From contig NZ_SLVF01000006.1 in assembly GCF_004345365.1 (NCBI RefSeq), positions 186,001 to 250,000 of the forward strand: DNA of 64,000 nt, written 5' to 3'. The DNA comes from Kribbella sp. VKM Ac-2568. GTDB lineage: Bacteria; Actinomycetota; Actinomycetes; Propionibacteriales; Kribbellaceae. The notes beneath the pieces are model-generated. The model searched no databases, was not told the origin of the DNA, and worked only from the letters and a program-made list of their open reading frames with translations. Positions within the stretch are counted from its first letter, which is position 1. The number at the start of each line of letters is the position of its first letter. This document shows, piece by piece, positions 10,407 to 19,343 of the stretch. A program made the position numbers and the translations under genes.

Positions 10407-10488
10407 GGACTTTCCCCAGCCTGTGTGGTTCGTGTGACCGTGTCGTAGCGCTCGGCGTACAGGGCTTCGGGCACGGTCACACGGCACG

Positions 10489-12096
10489 TCATTGCTGCTT
10501 GGCCTGATGCTTGATCCGGTTGGTCAGCTCGGTGACCTGGTTGAAGACGCTGCGCCGCTCCGACATCAGCTGACGGATCTTCCGCTCGGCGTGCATCACG
10601 GTGGTGTGGTCCCGGCCGCCGAACTGCTGGCCGATCTTCGGCAGCGACAGATCGGTCAGCTCGCGGCACAGGTACATGGCGATCTGGCGCGCGGTCACCA
10701 GCACTCGGCTCCGGCTCGATCCACACAGATCGTCGATCGACAGCCCGAAGTACGAGGCGGTCTGACCCATGATCATGCTGGCCGTCACCTCGGGCTTGCT
10801 GCCTTCGGGGATCAGGTCCTTCAGCACGATCTCGGCGAGGGACAGGTCGACCGGCTGCCGGTTCAGGCTGGCGAACGCGGTCACCCGGATCAGCGCGCCC
10901 TCGAGCTCACGGATGTTCGTCTGCACCTTGCTGGCGATGAACTCCAGCACCTCGGGCGGTGCGGTCAGCCGCTCGGTGGCGGCCTTCTTCCGCAGGATCG
11001 CGATCCGGGTCTCGAGGTCGGGCGGCTGGATGTCGGTGATCAGGCCCCACTCGAACCGGTTCCGCAGCCGGTCCTCCAGCGCCTCCAGGCGTTTCGGCGC
11101 CCGGTCCGAGCTGATCACGATCTGCTTGTTCGCGTTGTGCAGCGTGTTGAACGTGTGGAAGAACTCTTCCTGGGTCTGGATCTTGCCTTCCAGGAACTGG
11201 ATGTCGTCGATCAGCAGCACGTCGACGTCGCGGTACCGGCGCTGGAACTGCGCGGCCTTGTCGTCGCGGATCGCGTTGATGAAGTCGTTGGTGAACTCTT
11301 CGCTGGACACGTACCGGACCCGCGCGCCGGTGTAGAGGCTGCGGACGTAGTGCCCGATCGCGTGCAGCAGGTGCGTCTTGCCCAGACCAGAGTCGCCGTA
11401 GATCAACTGCGGGTTGTACGCCTTCCCCGGCGCCTCGGCGACCGCGACCGCGGCGGCGTGCGCGAACCGGTTCGAGCTACCGATGACGAAGGTCTCGAAC
11501 GTGTACTTCGGGTTGAGGCGGGCCTCGCCCTGGGCCTCGGTCGCCGGCTGGATCGGGGCGGATCCGTTCGGCGGCGGCGCGACCGAACCGATCGGCTCGC
11601 TCGGCTGCTGGAGCCCCGGCTGGAGGGACTGCCGGTTGACCGGCTGTCCGTGCATCGGCTGGGCCGGCTGCTGGAGTCCGGATTGCTGAACGCCCGACTG
11701 ATGAACGCCCGGCTGTTGGAGCGGTTGGTGCATCGGCTGGTGCAGCGGCGAGTGGATCGCCGGCGCCGAGTCCTGTACTACGGGCTGCGCCGCGGTCGGC
11801 TCGCGTAGCTCAGGGTCGAGTGACGGGTCGACCGTGACGGCGATCCGGATGTCCCGACCGAAGCTCTCGGTGAGGATGCGCTCCAGGTCAGGCCGGAGTC
11901 GCGTCTCCAATTGACCGCGGGTGAAGTCGTCCGGGACGGCGACGATCGCGGTGCTCTCGTGCAGGGTCACTGGCCGGGAGTTCGTCAGCCAGGCCCGCTG
12001 GTTCGGTGGTAGTCCCGCGAGTACCCGGGTCCAGGCCTCGTCCAGATCCTTCACTTCCGCCTTGCGTTCCGCACTGGCGGACTGGTCCTCGACCAC
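10489..12096 (-). CDS. dnaA: Chromosomal replication initiator DnaA
   Basis: 535 residues from a GTG with GGGGAG six bases upstream. Domain I covers residues 1-90; domain II (about 91-190) is a long linker full of His/Gln/Pro repeats ([24 protein letters not shown]); the AAA+ domain starts near residue 194 with Walker [10 protein letters not shown] and Walker [13 protein letters not shown]; the C-terminal helix-turn-helix reads [20 protein letters not shown], the DnaA-box binding motif. DnaA melts oriC and recruits helicase. DnaA boxes are found both upstream and downstream of the gene, which also suggests autoregulation. Confidence 0.98.
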   Translation of the reverse strand: MVEDQSASAERKAEVKDLDEAWTRVLAGLPPNQRAWLTNSRPVTLHESTAIVAVPDDFTRGQLETRLRPDLERILTESFGRDIRIAVTVDPSLDPELREPTAAQPVVQDSAPAIHSPLHQPMHQPLQQPGVHQSGVQQSGLQQPAQPMHGQPVNRQSLQPGLQQPSEPIGSVAPPPNGSAPIQPATEAQGEARLNPKYTFETFVIGSSNRFAHAAAVAVAEAPGKAYNPQLIYGDSGLGKTHLLHAIGHYVRSLYTGARVRYVSSEEFTNDFINAIRDDKAAQFQRRYRDVDVLLIDDIQFLEGKIQTQEEFFHTFNTLHNANKQIVISSDRAPKRLEALEDRLRNRFEWGLITDIQPPDLETRIAILRKKAATERLTAPPEVLEFIASKVQTNIRELEGALIRVTAFASLNRQPVDLSLAEIVLKDLIPEGSKPEVTASMIMGQTASYFGLSIDDLCGSSRSRVLVTARQIAMYLCRELTDLSLPKIGQQFGGRDHTTVMHAERKIRQLMSERRSVFNQVTELTNRIKHQAKQQ

Positions 12097-12742
12097 GCGT
12101 TGCTCCCCGAATCCTTCGCTGCGGTGGCCGGCGCTCCCGGGTTCGTCCCCGGTACAACGCGACCTTGACCCGTCACCCGGCCACTACTCCGGCAGCCGGT
12201 CGGCCGCACGTCGCAGTTGCTGTTCTCCTCAGCCGGTTTTCCTCATTGTCCACACCGTTGTCCACAGTTGTGAACGAAGCGCGGAACTACTTGGTTACCG
12301 ATCTCGGGGTACGGGACCTCTGGTGTGAGGGGCTGACGCTAACAAGTCCGCGTACACCGCTTCAAGCCGTCATCCACAGGCTACGGGACCCAAAATGTGG
12401 GCGACCTCCGGCGTGTCGGGTAGACGCCGGAGCGTAGTCATGATGAGGCCACGGAGTTACTGTCGCCGTCTGTAGCCAATCTGACCAGTGTGTGACGAGC
12501 CCTTGACGGCGCGTTCCATCCACAGGCCTGTGGAAAAGTATGGGGATGACTGGTTTGACCTGTCCACAGGCCGCCACGTACCGTGGATCAGTCGGTGTTG
12601 AGCCGGCCGTTTCGTGCTGCGCTCCCAGCGGGACCATTGTGGATTGTCAAGGTTCTCGAGCGGTGGGCAGGACCTGCACCAGGGACAGATCTATCAGTGG
12701 ATTTGTCGACACACGTGATCTCGAGTAACCGGAGTCATTCCA
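12097..12742. other. dnaA-rpmH divergent spacer with DnaA boxes (second origin-like region)
   Basis: A 646-bp gene-free region at the transcription strand switch. It contains two perfect TTGTCCACA boxes at 12246-12254 and 12258-12266 in the same orientation 12 bp apart, plus TCATCCACA 12370-12378, CCATCCACA 12516-12524, CTGTCCACA 12560-12568 and a reverse CAATCCACA at 12638-12646. It must hold the dnaA and rpmH promoters. The boxes may serve dnaA autoregulation, origin function, or both. Confidence 0.75.
12246..12266 (+). promoter_or_regulatory. Pair of perfect DnaA boxes upstream of dnaA
   Basis: TTGTCCACA at 12246-12254 and again at 12258-12266, separated by three bases. They lie 150-170 bp upstream of the dnaA start codon, a position suited to repression of dnaA by its own product. 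Confidence 0.8.
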
Positions 12743-12880
12743 GTGAGCAAGCGGACGTTCCAGCCGAACAACCGTCGTCGGCACAAGAAGCACGGCTTCC
12801 GTCTTCGGATGCGCACCCGCGCGGGCCGTGCGATCCTCGCCTCGCGTCGTAGCAAGGGTCGCCAGCGCCTGGCGGCCTGA
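12743..12880 (+). CDS. rpmH: 50S ribosomal protein L34
   Basis: 45 residues from a GTG (reading [19 protein letters not shown], then [21 protein letters not shown]). It is a small, very basic protein of the large ribosomal subunit. Sequence and position next to dnaA and rnpA are diagnostic. A GGAG lies 10 bases before the start (GGAGTCATTCCA). It is followed by rnpA after 29 bp. Confidence 0.97.
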   Translation: MSKRTFQPNNRRRHKKHGFRLRMRTRAGRAILASRRSKGRQRLAA

Positions 12881-12909
12881 GCCGGTGAGCTGGCGACGGT
12901 GACCACCTC

Positions 12910-13254
12910 GTGTTACCCGCGTCGAACCGGCTCCGCCGGTCCGACGAATTCCGCCGCGCTGTCCGGTCCGGACGGCGGGCTGGTCGGCGTGCCGTGGTGG
13001 TCCACCAGTTGCTGCGGGCCGGCCCTGAGGCCGAGCCCGCTCGCGTCGGATTCGTGGTGAACAAGGCGGTGGGTAATGCGGTTCTGCGGAACCGCGTCCA
13101 CCGCCGTCTGCGTGCCGTGATGGCGGCGCAACTCCCGAACCTGCCGACCGGCAGCCTGACGGTGGTACGTGCACTCCCCGCGTCTGCCTCCTCGTCGTAC
13201 GACGAGCTGGCCGACGATGTACAGGGCGCCCTGCGGCGTCTGGACACGCGATGA
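12910..13254 (+). CDS. rnpA: Ribonuclease P protein component
   Basis: 114 residues from a GTG. RnpA is the protein cofactor of RNase P, which matures tRNA 5' ends. The N-terminus [20 protein letters not shown] and the RNR signature [19 protein letters not shown] are typical. Its stop overlaps the yidD start (ATGA), so rnpA, yidD and yidC are translated as a unit. Confidence 0.96.
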   Translation: MLPASNRLRRSDEFRRAVRSGRRAGRRAVVVHQLLRAGPEAEPARVGFVVNKAVGNAVLRNRVHRRLRAVMAAQLPNLPTGSLTVVRALPASASSSYDELADDVQGALRRLDTR

Positions 13255-13562
13255 AGATCGCGCCCGTCAAGTACGGGATCATCGGTTTTCTGAAGTTGTA
13301 CCGGAAGTTCGTCAGCCCGATGTACGGGCAGGTCTGCCGGTTCTACCCCAGTTGTTCTGCCTATGCTTTGGAAGCGGTCGAGCGGCACGGCGCGGTGCGC
13401 GGTAGCTGGCTGGCGGCGAGGAGACTCGCCCGCTGCCACCCGTGGAACCCCGGCGGCTACGACCCCGTTCCACCTACAGATGTCGACCAGCGCGGAGATT
13501 CCGACTCCGCCAACCAGCCCGGTCCGTCCGTCGACGCCGGGCCCGCGCAGCGAGGTGCTTGA
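13251..13562 (+). CDS. yidD: Membrane protein insertion efficiency factor YidD
   Basis: 103 residues, ATG overlapping the rnpA stop. The family core [20 protein letters not shown], then [30 protein letters not shown], carries the three conserved cysteines. YidD is a peripheral membrane protein that assists YidC. The last ~30 residues are a Pro/Asp/Ser-rich tail. The next gene, yidC, begins immediately after the stop codon. Confidence 0.95.
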   Translation: MKIAPVKYGIIGFLKLYRKFVSPMYGQVCRFYPSCSAYALEAVERHGAVRGSWLAARRLARCHPWNPGGYDPVPPTDVDQRGDSDSANQPGPSVDAGPAQRGA

Positions 13563-14780
13563 GTGACTCTTCTGGCCATCCCCCAGCTCGCCCTGTGGGA
13601 CGGGATCGTAGACGTTTTCAACGCGGTCATGACCCCGCTCTACTGGGCCGTGTCCGCGCTGCTCGTCGGGTGGCACTGGCTGTGGAGTCTGGTGCTCGAC
13701 CCGAACGGCGGCTGGGCCTGGGCGCTGTCCATCGCCGGTCTGACCATCGTCATCCGGACCCTGCTGATCCCGCTCTTCGTCCGGCAGATCCGATCCAGCC
13801 GGAACATGCAGCTGCTGCAGCCGAAGATGAAGGAGCTGCAGAAGAAGTACGGCCATGACCGGGAGAAGCTCGGTCAGGAAATGATGAAGTTGTACAAGGA
13901 GACGGGCACCAACCCGTTCTCCTCGTGCCTGCCGCTGCTGCTCCAGTCGCCGATCTTCCTGGCCCTGTTCCGCGTGCTCGACTACGCGTCCAAGGGCAAG
14001 ACGCACAGCAGCATCATGGACCCGTACGTCGAGTCGCTGCAGCACGCGAAGATCTTCGGTGCGGAGATCTCGCAGACGTTCCTGCGGGCGAGCGGCCCGG
14101 GTGCGCTCAACGTCAAGATCGTCGCCGTCGTGCTGATCATCCTGATGACCTCCACGATGTTCATCACCCAGCTCCAGCTGATGCGCAAGAACATGCCGAA
14201 GGAGGCCCTCGAGGGCCAGGCGGCGCAGATGCAGAAGATCATGCTCTACGTCTTCCCGGTGTTCTTCCTGATCGGTGGCTTCAACTTCCCGATCGGTGTG
14301 CTCATCTACTGGTTCGTCTCGAACCTGTGGACGATGGGCCAGCAGTTCTACGTGATCCGGCGCAATCCGGCGCCCGGCACCCCGGCGTACGACGCGATGG
14401 AAGCGCGTAAGCGCGAGCACAACCTGCGTGCCGGCAAGCCTGCCGACGCGGGTCTGGCCGGGGCCGATGGTGAGGGCGAAGGCTCGGTTGCCACCGACCG
14501 CCGTCCGGCCAACCGCCAGCAGCCGAAGCGCCAGTCGCGCAGTACGCGCAAGACGGGTTCGCCCGCGTCGGCTGCCTCGGATGACAGCTCGCCCGTGCAG
14601 GATGCGCCGAAGCCTTCGAGCAACGGCCAGCAGCAACCCGCCAAGAAGGCTGCTGCTGCCAAGCAGACCTCCTCGGCCGGGAAGCGTCAGCCAGCCGCGA
14701 AGTCGCGGGCCGCTCGGCAGGCAGCCCAGAAGAAGGCCGCGCAGAAGAAGCCCGGCGGTGGCTCGTCCGGCCGCTCCTAG
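13563..14780 (+). CDS. yidC: Membrane protein insertase YidC
   Basis: 405 residues from a GTG directly after yidD. It inserts membrane proteins, alone or with Sec. Segments: an N-terminal helix around DGIVDVFNAVMTPLYWAVSA, the five-helix core beginning with WAWALSIAGLTIVIRTLLIP (with the conserved Arg of the hydrophilic groove), the coiled pair LLQPKMKELQKKYGHDREKL, NPFSSCLPLLLQSPIFLALF, and the helices up to GVLIYWFVSNLWTMGQQ. The last ~100 residues are a Lys/Ala/Gln-rich basic tail that probably contacts ribosomes. Gram-positive short form without a periplasmic domain. Confidence 0.97.
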   Translation: MTLLAIPQLALWDGIVDVFNAVMTPLYWAVSALLVGWHWLWSLVLDPNGGWAWALSIAGLTIVIRTLLIPLFVRQIRSSRNMQLLQPKMKELQKKYGHDREKLGQEMMKLYKETGTNPFSSCLPLLLQSPIFLALFRVLDYASKGKTHSSIMDPYVESLQHAKIFGAEISQTFLRASGPGALNVKIVAVVLIILMTSTMFITQLQLMRKNMPKEALEGQAAQMQKIMLYVFPVFFLIGGFNFPIGVLIYWFVSNLWTMGQQFYVIRRNPAPGTPAYDAMEARKREHNLRAGKPADAGLAGADGEGEGSVATDRRPANRQQPKRQSRSTRKTGSPASAASDDSSPVQDAPKPSSNGQQQPAKKAAAAKQTSSAGKRQPAAKSRAARQAAQKKAAQKKPGGGSSGRS

Positions 14781-14879
14781 GACCGACGGCTGACCGGCAG
14801 ACGCCGGCATCCCCTGATTTCTCTGCTCTGTACTACGTGGGTCCCCGTGGGGCGGATCTCGAACCGTGAAGGAGTGGCC

Positions 14880-15407
14880 GTGAGCGACGGCATGCAGAAC
14901 ACCGAGGCGGCGGAGAAGTCCGCTCCGGCGACGAACCAGGCGGCCGACCGCCTCAAGGCACTGGAGGCCGAGAGCGACATCGCGGCCGACTACCTGGAGG
15001 AATTGCTGGACATCGCCGACCTGGACGGCGACATCGACATGGACATCGACGGCGACCGTGCCGCGGTGTCGATCGTCGGGGCCGACCTGAGCAACCTGGT
15101 CGGCGAGAACGGCAAGGTGCTCGAGGCGCTGCAGGAGCTGACCCGGCTGGCCGTCTACCGGGAGACCGGTGAGCGGTCGCGGCTGATGCTCGACGTGTCG
15201 AACTACCGCGCCAACCGGAAGTCCGAGCTCGAAGAGGTCGGCCGGAAGGCAGTCGAAGAGGTGAAAGCGAGCGGCGCGTCGGTGCGGCTGGACCCGATGA
15301 CCCCGTTCGAGCGCAAGGTCGTGCACGACGTCGTCGCGGCCGCCGGTCTGACCAGCGAGTCCGAGGGCGAGGAGCCGCGTCGCCGGGTCGTCGTCCAGCC
15401 CGCGTGA
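14880..15407 (+). CDS. jag: Jag / KhpB-like RNA-binding protein (KH and R3H)
   Basis: 175 residues from a GTG with GGAG five bases upstream; the ORF could open 11 codons earlier but lacks a better site. An acidic N-terminus leads to a KH-like domain (IVGADLSNLVGENGKVLEALQELTRLAV) and an R3H-like segment (RLDPMTPFERKVVHDVVAAAG). Jag-type proteins bind RNA and affect cell-wall synthesis; they nearly always follow yidC. Typical actinobacterial length. Confidence 0.93.
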   Translation: MSDGMQNTEAAEKSAPATNQAADRLKALEAESDIAADYLEELLDIADLDGDIDMDIDGDRAAVSIVGADLSNLVGENGKVLEALQELTRLAVYRETGERSRLMLDVSNYRANRKSELEEVGRKAVEEVKASGASVRLDPMTPFERKVVHDVVAAAGLTSESEGEEPRRRVVVQPA

Positions 15408-15423
15408 TCGCCGTGTTCTGCTC

Positions 15424-16095
15424 GTGACGGAAGACGTTTCACGTGAAACCCCGCCGCTCGTGGAGGAACTCTTTCCACGAGCGGCGGACCGGCTTGCGGC
15501 GTACGCCGACCTGCTGGCCACAGAAGGAACACTGCGGGGCCTGATCGGTCCGCGCGAGGTGCCGCGGCTGTGGGACCGCCACCTGCTGAACTGTGCTGTG
15601 CTGGAGCGCTTGATCCCCGAGGAATCCACCGTCGCCGATATCGGCACCGGTGCCGGTCTGCCGGGGATCGTGCTTGCCCTTGTCCGTCCCGATCTCCAGG
15701 TCGCGCTCGTCGAGCCGTTGCTCCGGCGCACCACCTTCCTGCAGGAAGCCGTGGAGATGCTGGGTTGCACCAACGCCGAAGTCGTCCGCTCGCGCGCCGA
15801 GGATCTACCGGCCGCGTCGTACGACGTGGTCACTTCCCGGGCCGTGGCGCCGCTGGGCAAACTGGCGGCCTGGTGCCTGCCACTGGTCGTCGAAGGCGGC
15901 CTGATGCTGGCGATGAAGGGTGCCTCCGTCGAGGAGGAACTGGCTGCCTCCGAACGTGAATTGCAGGCCCTCGGTGCAGAGGAATGGCACGTCCACGAAC
16001 TCGGCGTGGATGAACTGGCCCAGCCGACGACAGTCGTGAGTATTGTGGCCGGACGTGCTGCGCGGGGATCCCAGCACAGAAGACGCGGGAGGTGA
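15424..16095 (+). CDS. rsmG: 16S rRNA (guanine527-N7)-methyltransferase RsmG
   Basis: 223 residues from a GTG, 16 bp after jag. It methylates G527 of 16S rRNA (streptomycin region) using SAM. The SAM-binding motif is VADIGTGAGLPGIVLAL, with LLRRTTFLQEAVEML and VTSRAVAPLGKLAAW as further family blocks. A parS site lies at codons 5-9 and is translated as VSRET. The stop overlaps the most upstream possible parA start by four bases. Confidence 0.96.
   Translation: MTEDVSRETPPLVEELFPRAADRLAAYADLLATEGTLRGLIGPREVPRLWDRHLLNCAVLERLIPEESTVADIGTGAGLPGIVLALVRPDLQVALVEPLLRRTTFLQEAVEMLGCTNAEVVRSRAEDLPAASYDVVTSRAVAPLGKLAAWCLPLVVEGGLMLAMKGASVEEELAASERELQALGAEEWHVHELGVDELAQPTTVVSIVAGRAARGSQHRRRGR
15436..15449. 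promoter_or_regulatory. parS site 1 (inside rsmG)
   Basis: GTTTCACGTGAAAC, perfect palindrome and core of the ParB binding site. It lies inside the rsmG reading frame. Confidence 0.9.
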
Positions 16096-17882
16096 TCGGG
16101 TTCGTGAGTCGTGCCCTCGGATGGCCTGAGAAGAGCACCGGTGAACCTCGGGTGTCACAAGGAATCGGCTGGCCGGCCGCAGACCAGGCCACCATCCGCC
16201 AAGTCCCGCCAACCACGGACGCTCCCACTGAAGATGCGTCCCCTTCAACCTCCTCAGCCTCTACCTCAGAGGCTCCCATTTTTTCTTCCCCGGCAGCCGC
16301 ATCCTCGTCCACGGCAGCCGCGTCGCCCAGTGGCACGGCTGCCCCGCTGACGGCAACGGCATCGCCGACCTCAGCGGCATCGCCCAGCACCAGCACTGCT
16401 GTTGTCGGCGACAGGGCTGCCGGCGCACCCTTTGCGGACGGCTTGGACGATCTGGCCGGCGACGTCGCGCAAGTGGCCGCCTGCACAACCGCACCGGCGG
16501 ACGTGCCGCCGACCGCCGAGGTCGCGCTAGGGCAGACCGCCGAGGTCGCGCTGGGACAGACCACCGACGTCGCGCCAGAGTCGGCCAGCGGTCTTCGGGC
16601 GGAGCAGACCGCCGGCCAGGAGCACCCCTCTCCGTTGCGCGCGGCCGCCTCGATCGGGCTCGATGCCGAGCCACTTTCTGCTTCACCAGAACCTGATTCA
16701 CGTGGAACCGAGGCCGCGGAAGCTGGGGCACTCGCGGACGTCGTTTCACGTGAAACCGCCACCGCCGAGGGATCGGACGAGGACTACCCCGAATCCCCAC
16801 CGCCTGTGGATGACTACCCCCTGGAAACGCCTCCTCACGCGGGAATTCATCCACAGAAGCCTGTGGATGAACCTGGGGGCAAACCCGCCCCGACCCCCAC
16901 GGACATCCTCTTCGGGCCAAGTACCGCACCTATTGGAATGGGCGCTATGACTGCCGCACAGATCGCCGCGCGGGCCACGTCGGACGAGCTTCAGCGACGA
17001 CTTCTCGAAACTCCGATCGCCGCCGCCACCGAACGGACCCTGCTGGTGAATGAAGGACGCACGATGGGCCGCGAGTTCCCGCTGCCCGCAGAAACCCGGG
17101 TCTTCGTCGTCGCCAACCAGAAGGGTGGCGTCGGCAAAACCACGACGACTGTCAACGTCGCCGCCGGCCTCGCGCTGTACGGCGCCCGGATCCTGGTGAT
17201 CGATCTGGACCCCCAGGGCAACGCGTCGACGGCGCTGGGGATCGACCATCAGGAAGGCACCCCCGGTGTCTACGAGGCAATCATCGAGGGGGAGCCGCTG
17301 AGCAAACTGCTGGCTCCCTGCGCCGAGCACCCCGGCATCGTCGTCGTACCGGCCACCATCGACCTGGCCGGCGCCGAGATCGAACTCGTCAGCATCGTGG
17401 CGCGGGAGAGCCGCCTGAAGAAGGCGCTCGACGCTCACCTGGCCGAGACCGAGGCCGCAGGCGAGAAGTACGACTACGTCTTCATCGACTGCCCGCCGTC
17501 GCTCGGCCTCCTCACCGTCAACGCGCTGACCGCAGCCCGCGAGGTACTGGTTCCGATCCAGAGCGAGTACTACGCACTCGAGGGTCTGTCCCAGCTCCTC
17601 CGCCACATCGACATGGTGAAGTCGCACCTGAACCCGACGCTGGACGTCTCCACGATCCTGCTCACCATGTACGACGCCCGTACGAAGCTGGCGGGCGAAG
17701 TCGCCGCCGAGGTCCGCGGCCACTTCCAGGACGCCGTACTCCGAACTGCCGTACCCCGCTCGGTCCGCATCTCCGAGGCCCCGAGCCACGGCCAGACCGT
17801 CCTGGCGTACGACCCGGCCTCCGCCGGCGCCCTCTCGTACCTGGAAGCGTCCCGCGAAATCGCCATGCGCAACAACGCCTGA
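16092..17882 (+). CDS. parA: Chromosome partitioning ATPase ParA with long low-complexity N-terminus
   Basis: Up to 596 residues. The ParA core begins near residue 336 (VFVVANQKGGVGKTTTT; Walker Lys 344), followed by VIDLDPQGNASTALG, VFIDCPPSLGLLTVNAL and PIQSEYYALEGLSQLL. ParA drives ParB-parS complexes apart after replication. The first ~280 residues are Ala/Ser/Pro/Thr-rich with more A/T-ending codons than the core. The true start is uncertain: the GTG at 16092 overlaps the rsmG stop, and an ATG at 16947 would give a shorter protein. I kept the long form because the segment around VSRETATAEG, encoded by a parS site, matches the VSRET segment I recall in mycobacterial ParA N-termini. Confidence 0.9.
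   Translation: MIGFVSRALGWPEKSTGEPRVSQGIGWPAADQATIRQVPPTTDAPTEDASPSTSSASTSEAPIFSSPAAASSSTAAASPSGTAAPLTATASPTSAASPSTSTAVVGDRAAGAPFADGLDDLAGDVAQVAACTTAPADVPPTAEVALGQTAEVALGQTTDVAPESASGLRAEQTAGQEHPSPLRAAASIGLDAEPLSASPEPDSRGTEAAEAGALADVVSRETATAEGSDEDYPESPPPVDDYPLETPPHAGIHPQKPVDEPGGKPAPTPTDILFGPSTAPIGMGAMTAAQIAARATSDELQRRLLETPIAAATERTLLVNEGRTMGREFPLPAETRVFVVANQKGGVGKTTTTVNVAAGLALYGARILVIDLDPQGNASTALGIDHQEGTPGVYEAIIEGEPLSKLLAPCAEHPGIVVVPATIDLAGAEIELVSIVARESRLKKALDAHLAETEAAGEKYDYVFIDCPPSLGLLTVNALTAAREVLVPIQSEYYALEGLSQLLRHIDMVKSHLNPTLDVSTILLTMYDARTKLAGEVAAEVRGHFQDAVLRTAVPRSVRISEAPSHGQTVLAYDPASAGALSYLEASREIAMRNNA
16695..16708. promoter_or_regulatory. Degenerate parS-like site in parA
   Basis: GATTCACGTGGAAC, two differences from GTTTCACGTGAAAC, 35 bp upstream of a perfect parS. 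Confidence 0.5.
16743..16756. promoter_or_regulatory. parS site 2 (inside parA N-terminal region)
   Basis: Perfect GTTTCACGTGAAAC, translated as VSRET in the parA frame. Confidence 0.9.
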
Positions 17883-17895
17883 CGCAGTACCCCCC

Positions 17896-17945
17896 AGAAC
17901 GCTCGCCGCCCACGCTTCCACCGGGCCGGCGAGCGTTCTTCTTTT
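17896..17945 (+). terminator. Rho-independent terminator after parA
   Basis: Perfect 13-bp stem AGAACGCTCGCCG (17896-17908) with CGGCGAGCGTTCT (17927-17939), 18-nt loop, followed by TCTTTT. It lies 14 bp after the parA stop and implies that parB has its own promoter. Confidence 0.88.
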
Positions 17946-18246
17946 GGAGGTACGGTCCCCGACGCGTACGACGCACGGTGTCGGGCTCTACGAACTTGGA
18001 CCGGATGTCGTGCCATCGGGGCCGACCGGTTACCGTTGCGAGGTTGTCTTCGCCGGCGATGAGTATCCCGGGAGCTTTTGGAGCACCACCTCGCTGAGGT
18101 GGTGCTTCGTGCAAAGGTCCGCACGGAGAACGCGGCGGCGCAGTACAGGGTAGGTCGAATGCAGGCGGCGGGTCGTGAGGTCTGTCGGCTGGGAGCAGTG
18201 AACAGTTGTCGTCAGTACTAGGCAGTCGAACCTCGAGGGAGCGGCG
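17946..18246 (+). promoter_or_regulatory. parB leader region with a strong hairpin
   Basis: About 300 bp between the parA terminator and parB without a convincing gene. It contains a perfect 11-bp hairpin with a three-base loop: AGCACCACCTC (18082-18092), GCT, GAGGTGGTGCT (18096-18106). No U-run follows on the plus strand, so it may be a leader structure rather than a terminator. The parB ribosome site GGGAG is at the end. Confidence 0.55.
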
Positions 18247-19200
18247 ATGAACACCCGACTCGGACGCGGACTTGGTGCGCTGATCCCCAGCACACCGGCT
18301 GCCGGGACCAGCACCACCCTGGGCAGCAAGTCCAACTCCATCCCGGGCGCACCGCCCGCACCGGCGGCGCCCGAGCTGGCTGCCGTACCGGGCGCCGAGT
18401 TCGCCGAGATCGACGTCGACAAGATCACGCCGAACCCGAAGCAGCCCCGCAGCGTCTTCGACGAGGACGCGATGGAGGAGCTCGTCCACTCGGTCAAGGA
18501 GATCGGCCTGCTCCAGCCGATCGTCGTCCGCCGGCTCAGCGGCGACAAATACGAGCTGGTGATGGGTGAACGCCGCTGGCGCGCGACCCAGCAGGCCGGC
18601 CTCACCACCATCCCAGCCATCGTCCGCGACACGGCCGACGACGTGATGCTGCGCGACGCCCTGCTGGAGAACCTGCACCGCAGCCAGCTGAACCCGCTCG
18701 AAGAAGCAGCCGCCTACCAGCAAATGCTCGACGACTTCGGCTGCACCCAGGAAGTCCTCGCCACCCGCATCGGCCGGTCCCGCCCGCAGATCTCGAACAC
18801 GCTCCGCCTCCTGAAGCTCCCGGCCTCTGTGCAGCGCCGAGTCGCAGCAGGCGTCCTCTCAGCCGGCCACGCCCGCGCGCTCCTGGGCCTCCCCAGCGGC
18901 GACGCGATCGAGCGCCTCGCCCAGCGCATCGTCGCCGAAGGCCTCTCGGTCCGCACCGTCGAAGAGATCGTCGCCATGGGCGACATGTCCGCCGACGACC
19001 CCACCCCCGCCCGCCGCCGCAACAAGCCGGTAGCCCCGCGCCTCGTCGACCTGGCCGACCGCCTCTCCGACCGCTTCGAAACCCGCGTCAAGGTCGACCT
19101 TGGCAAAACCAAGGGCAAGATCACCGTCGAGTTCGCGTCCCTAGACGACCTAGAACGAATCGTCACCCTGATGGACCCCAACAAGCCCCAACAGCCCTAG
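18247..19200 (+). CDS. parB: Chromosome partitioning protein ParB
   Basis: 317 residues, ATG with GGGAG five bases upstream. ParB is a CTP-dependent DNA clamp that loads at parS and spreads. Seen: N-terminal ParA-interacting start [15 protein letters not shown]-binding motifs (ITPNPKQPR and [14 protein letters not shown]), [20 protein letters not shown], the helix-turn-helix region [20 protein letters not shown], and a C-terminal dimerisation segment. Seven candidate parS sites flank or overlap the operon. Confidence 0.97.
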   Translation: MNTRLGRGLGALIPSTPAAGTSTTLGSKSNSIPGAPPAPAAPELAAVPGAEFAEIDVDKITPNPKQPRSVFDEDAMEELVHSVKEIGLLQPIVVRRLSGDKYELVMGERRWRATQQAGLTTIPAIVRDTADDVMLRDALLENLHRSQLNPLEEAAAYQQMLDDFGCTQEVLATRIGRSRPQISNTLRLLKLPASVQRRVAAGVLSAGHARALLGLPSGDAIERLAQRIVAEGLSVRTVEEIVAMGDMSADDPTPARRRNKPVAPRLVDLADRLSDRFETRVKVDLGKTKGKITVEFASLDDLERIVTLMDPNKPQQP

Positions 19201-19329
19201 CCCTCCGCTCCGCTCCGCCCCGCCCCGCCTGACTCCCGCCACCCTCCGGCGAATTCTCAACCGCATAACCCCTCGAACGTCGCAACGGCGCCCGGGCCCC
19301 GGCCAACTCTCCAGCCGAACCGGGGCGCC

Positions 19330-19343
19330 GTTCCACGTGAAAC
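19330..19343. promoter_or_regulatory. parS site 3
   Basis: GTTCCACGTGAAAC, one change from the perfect palindrome, 130 bp after the parB stop. Confidence 0.85.

Larger units (their letters stand above)
9978..10488. other. Candidate oriC half: dnaA-dnaN spacer with DnaA boxes
   Basis: A 511-bp gene-free spacer. DnaA-box-like 9-mers: TGTGGACAA at 10241-10249 (reverse of the perfect TTGTCCACA), TTATCCACA at 10398-10406 (perfect general consensus), CAATCCACA at 10355-10363, CGATCCACA at 10342-10350, TCATCCACA in reverse at 10295-10303 and a weaker one near 10187-10195. Density is highest between 10240 and 10410. In actinobacteria the origin usually lies exactly here, between dnaA and dnaN. It also holds the dnaN ribosome site. 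Confidence 0.85.

Noticed and set aside
12735..15860. 1041-codon minus-strand open frame across rpmH, rnpA, yidC, jag and rsmG
   Set aside because: It is antisense to five clear genes and its sequence is composition-driven.
17944..18153. 69-codon plus-strand frame in the parB leader
   Set aside because: Overlaps terminator and hairpin, no ribosome site, Arg-rich tail from shifted reading.
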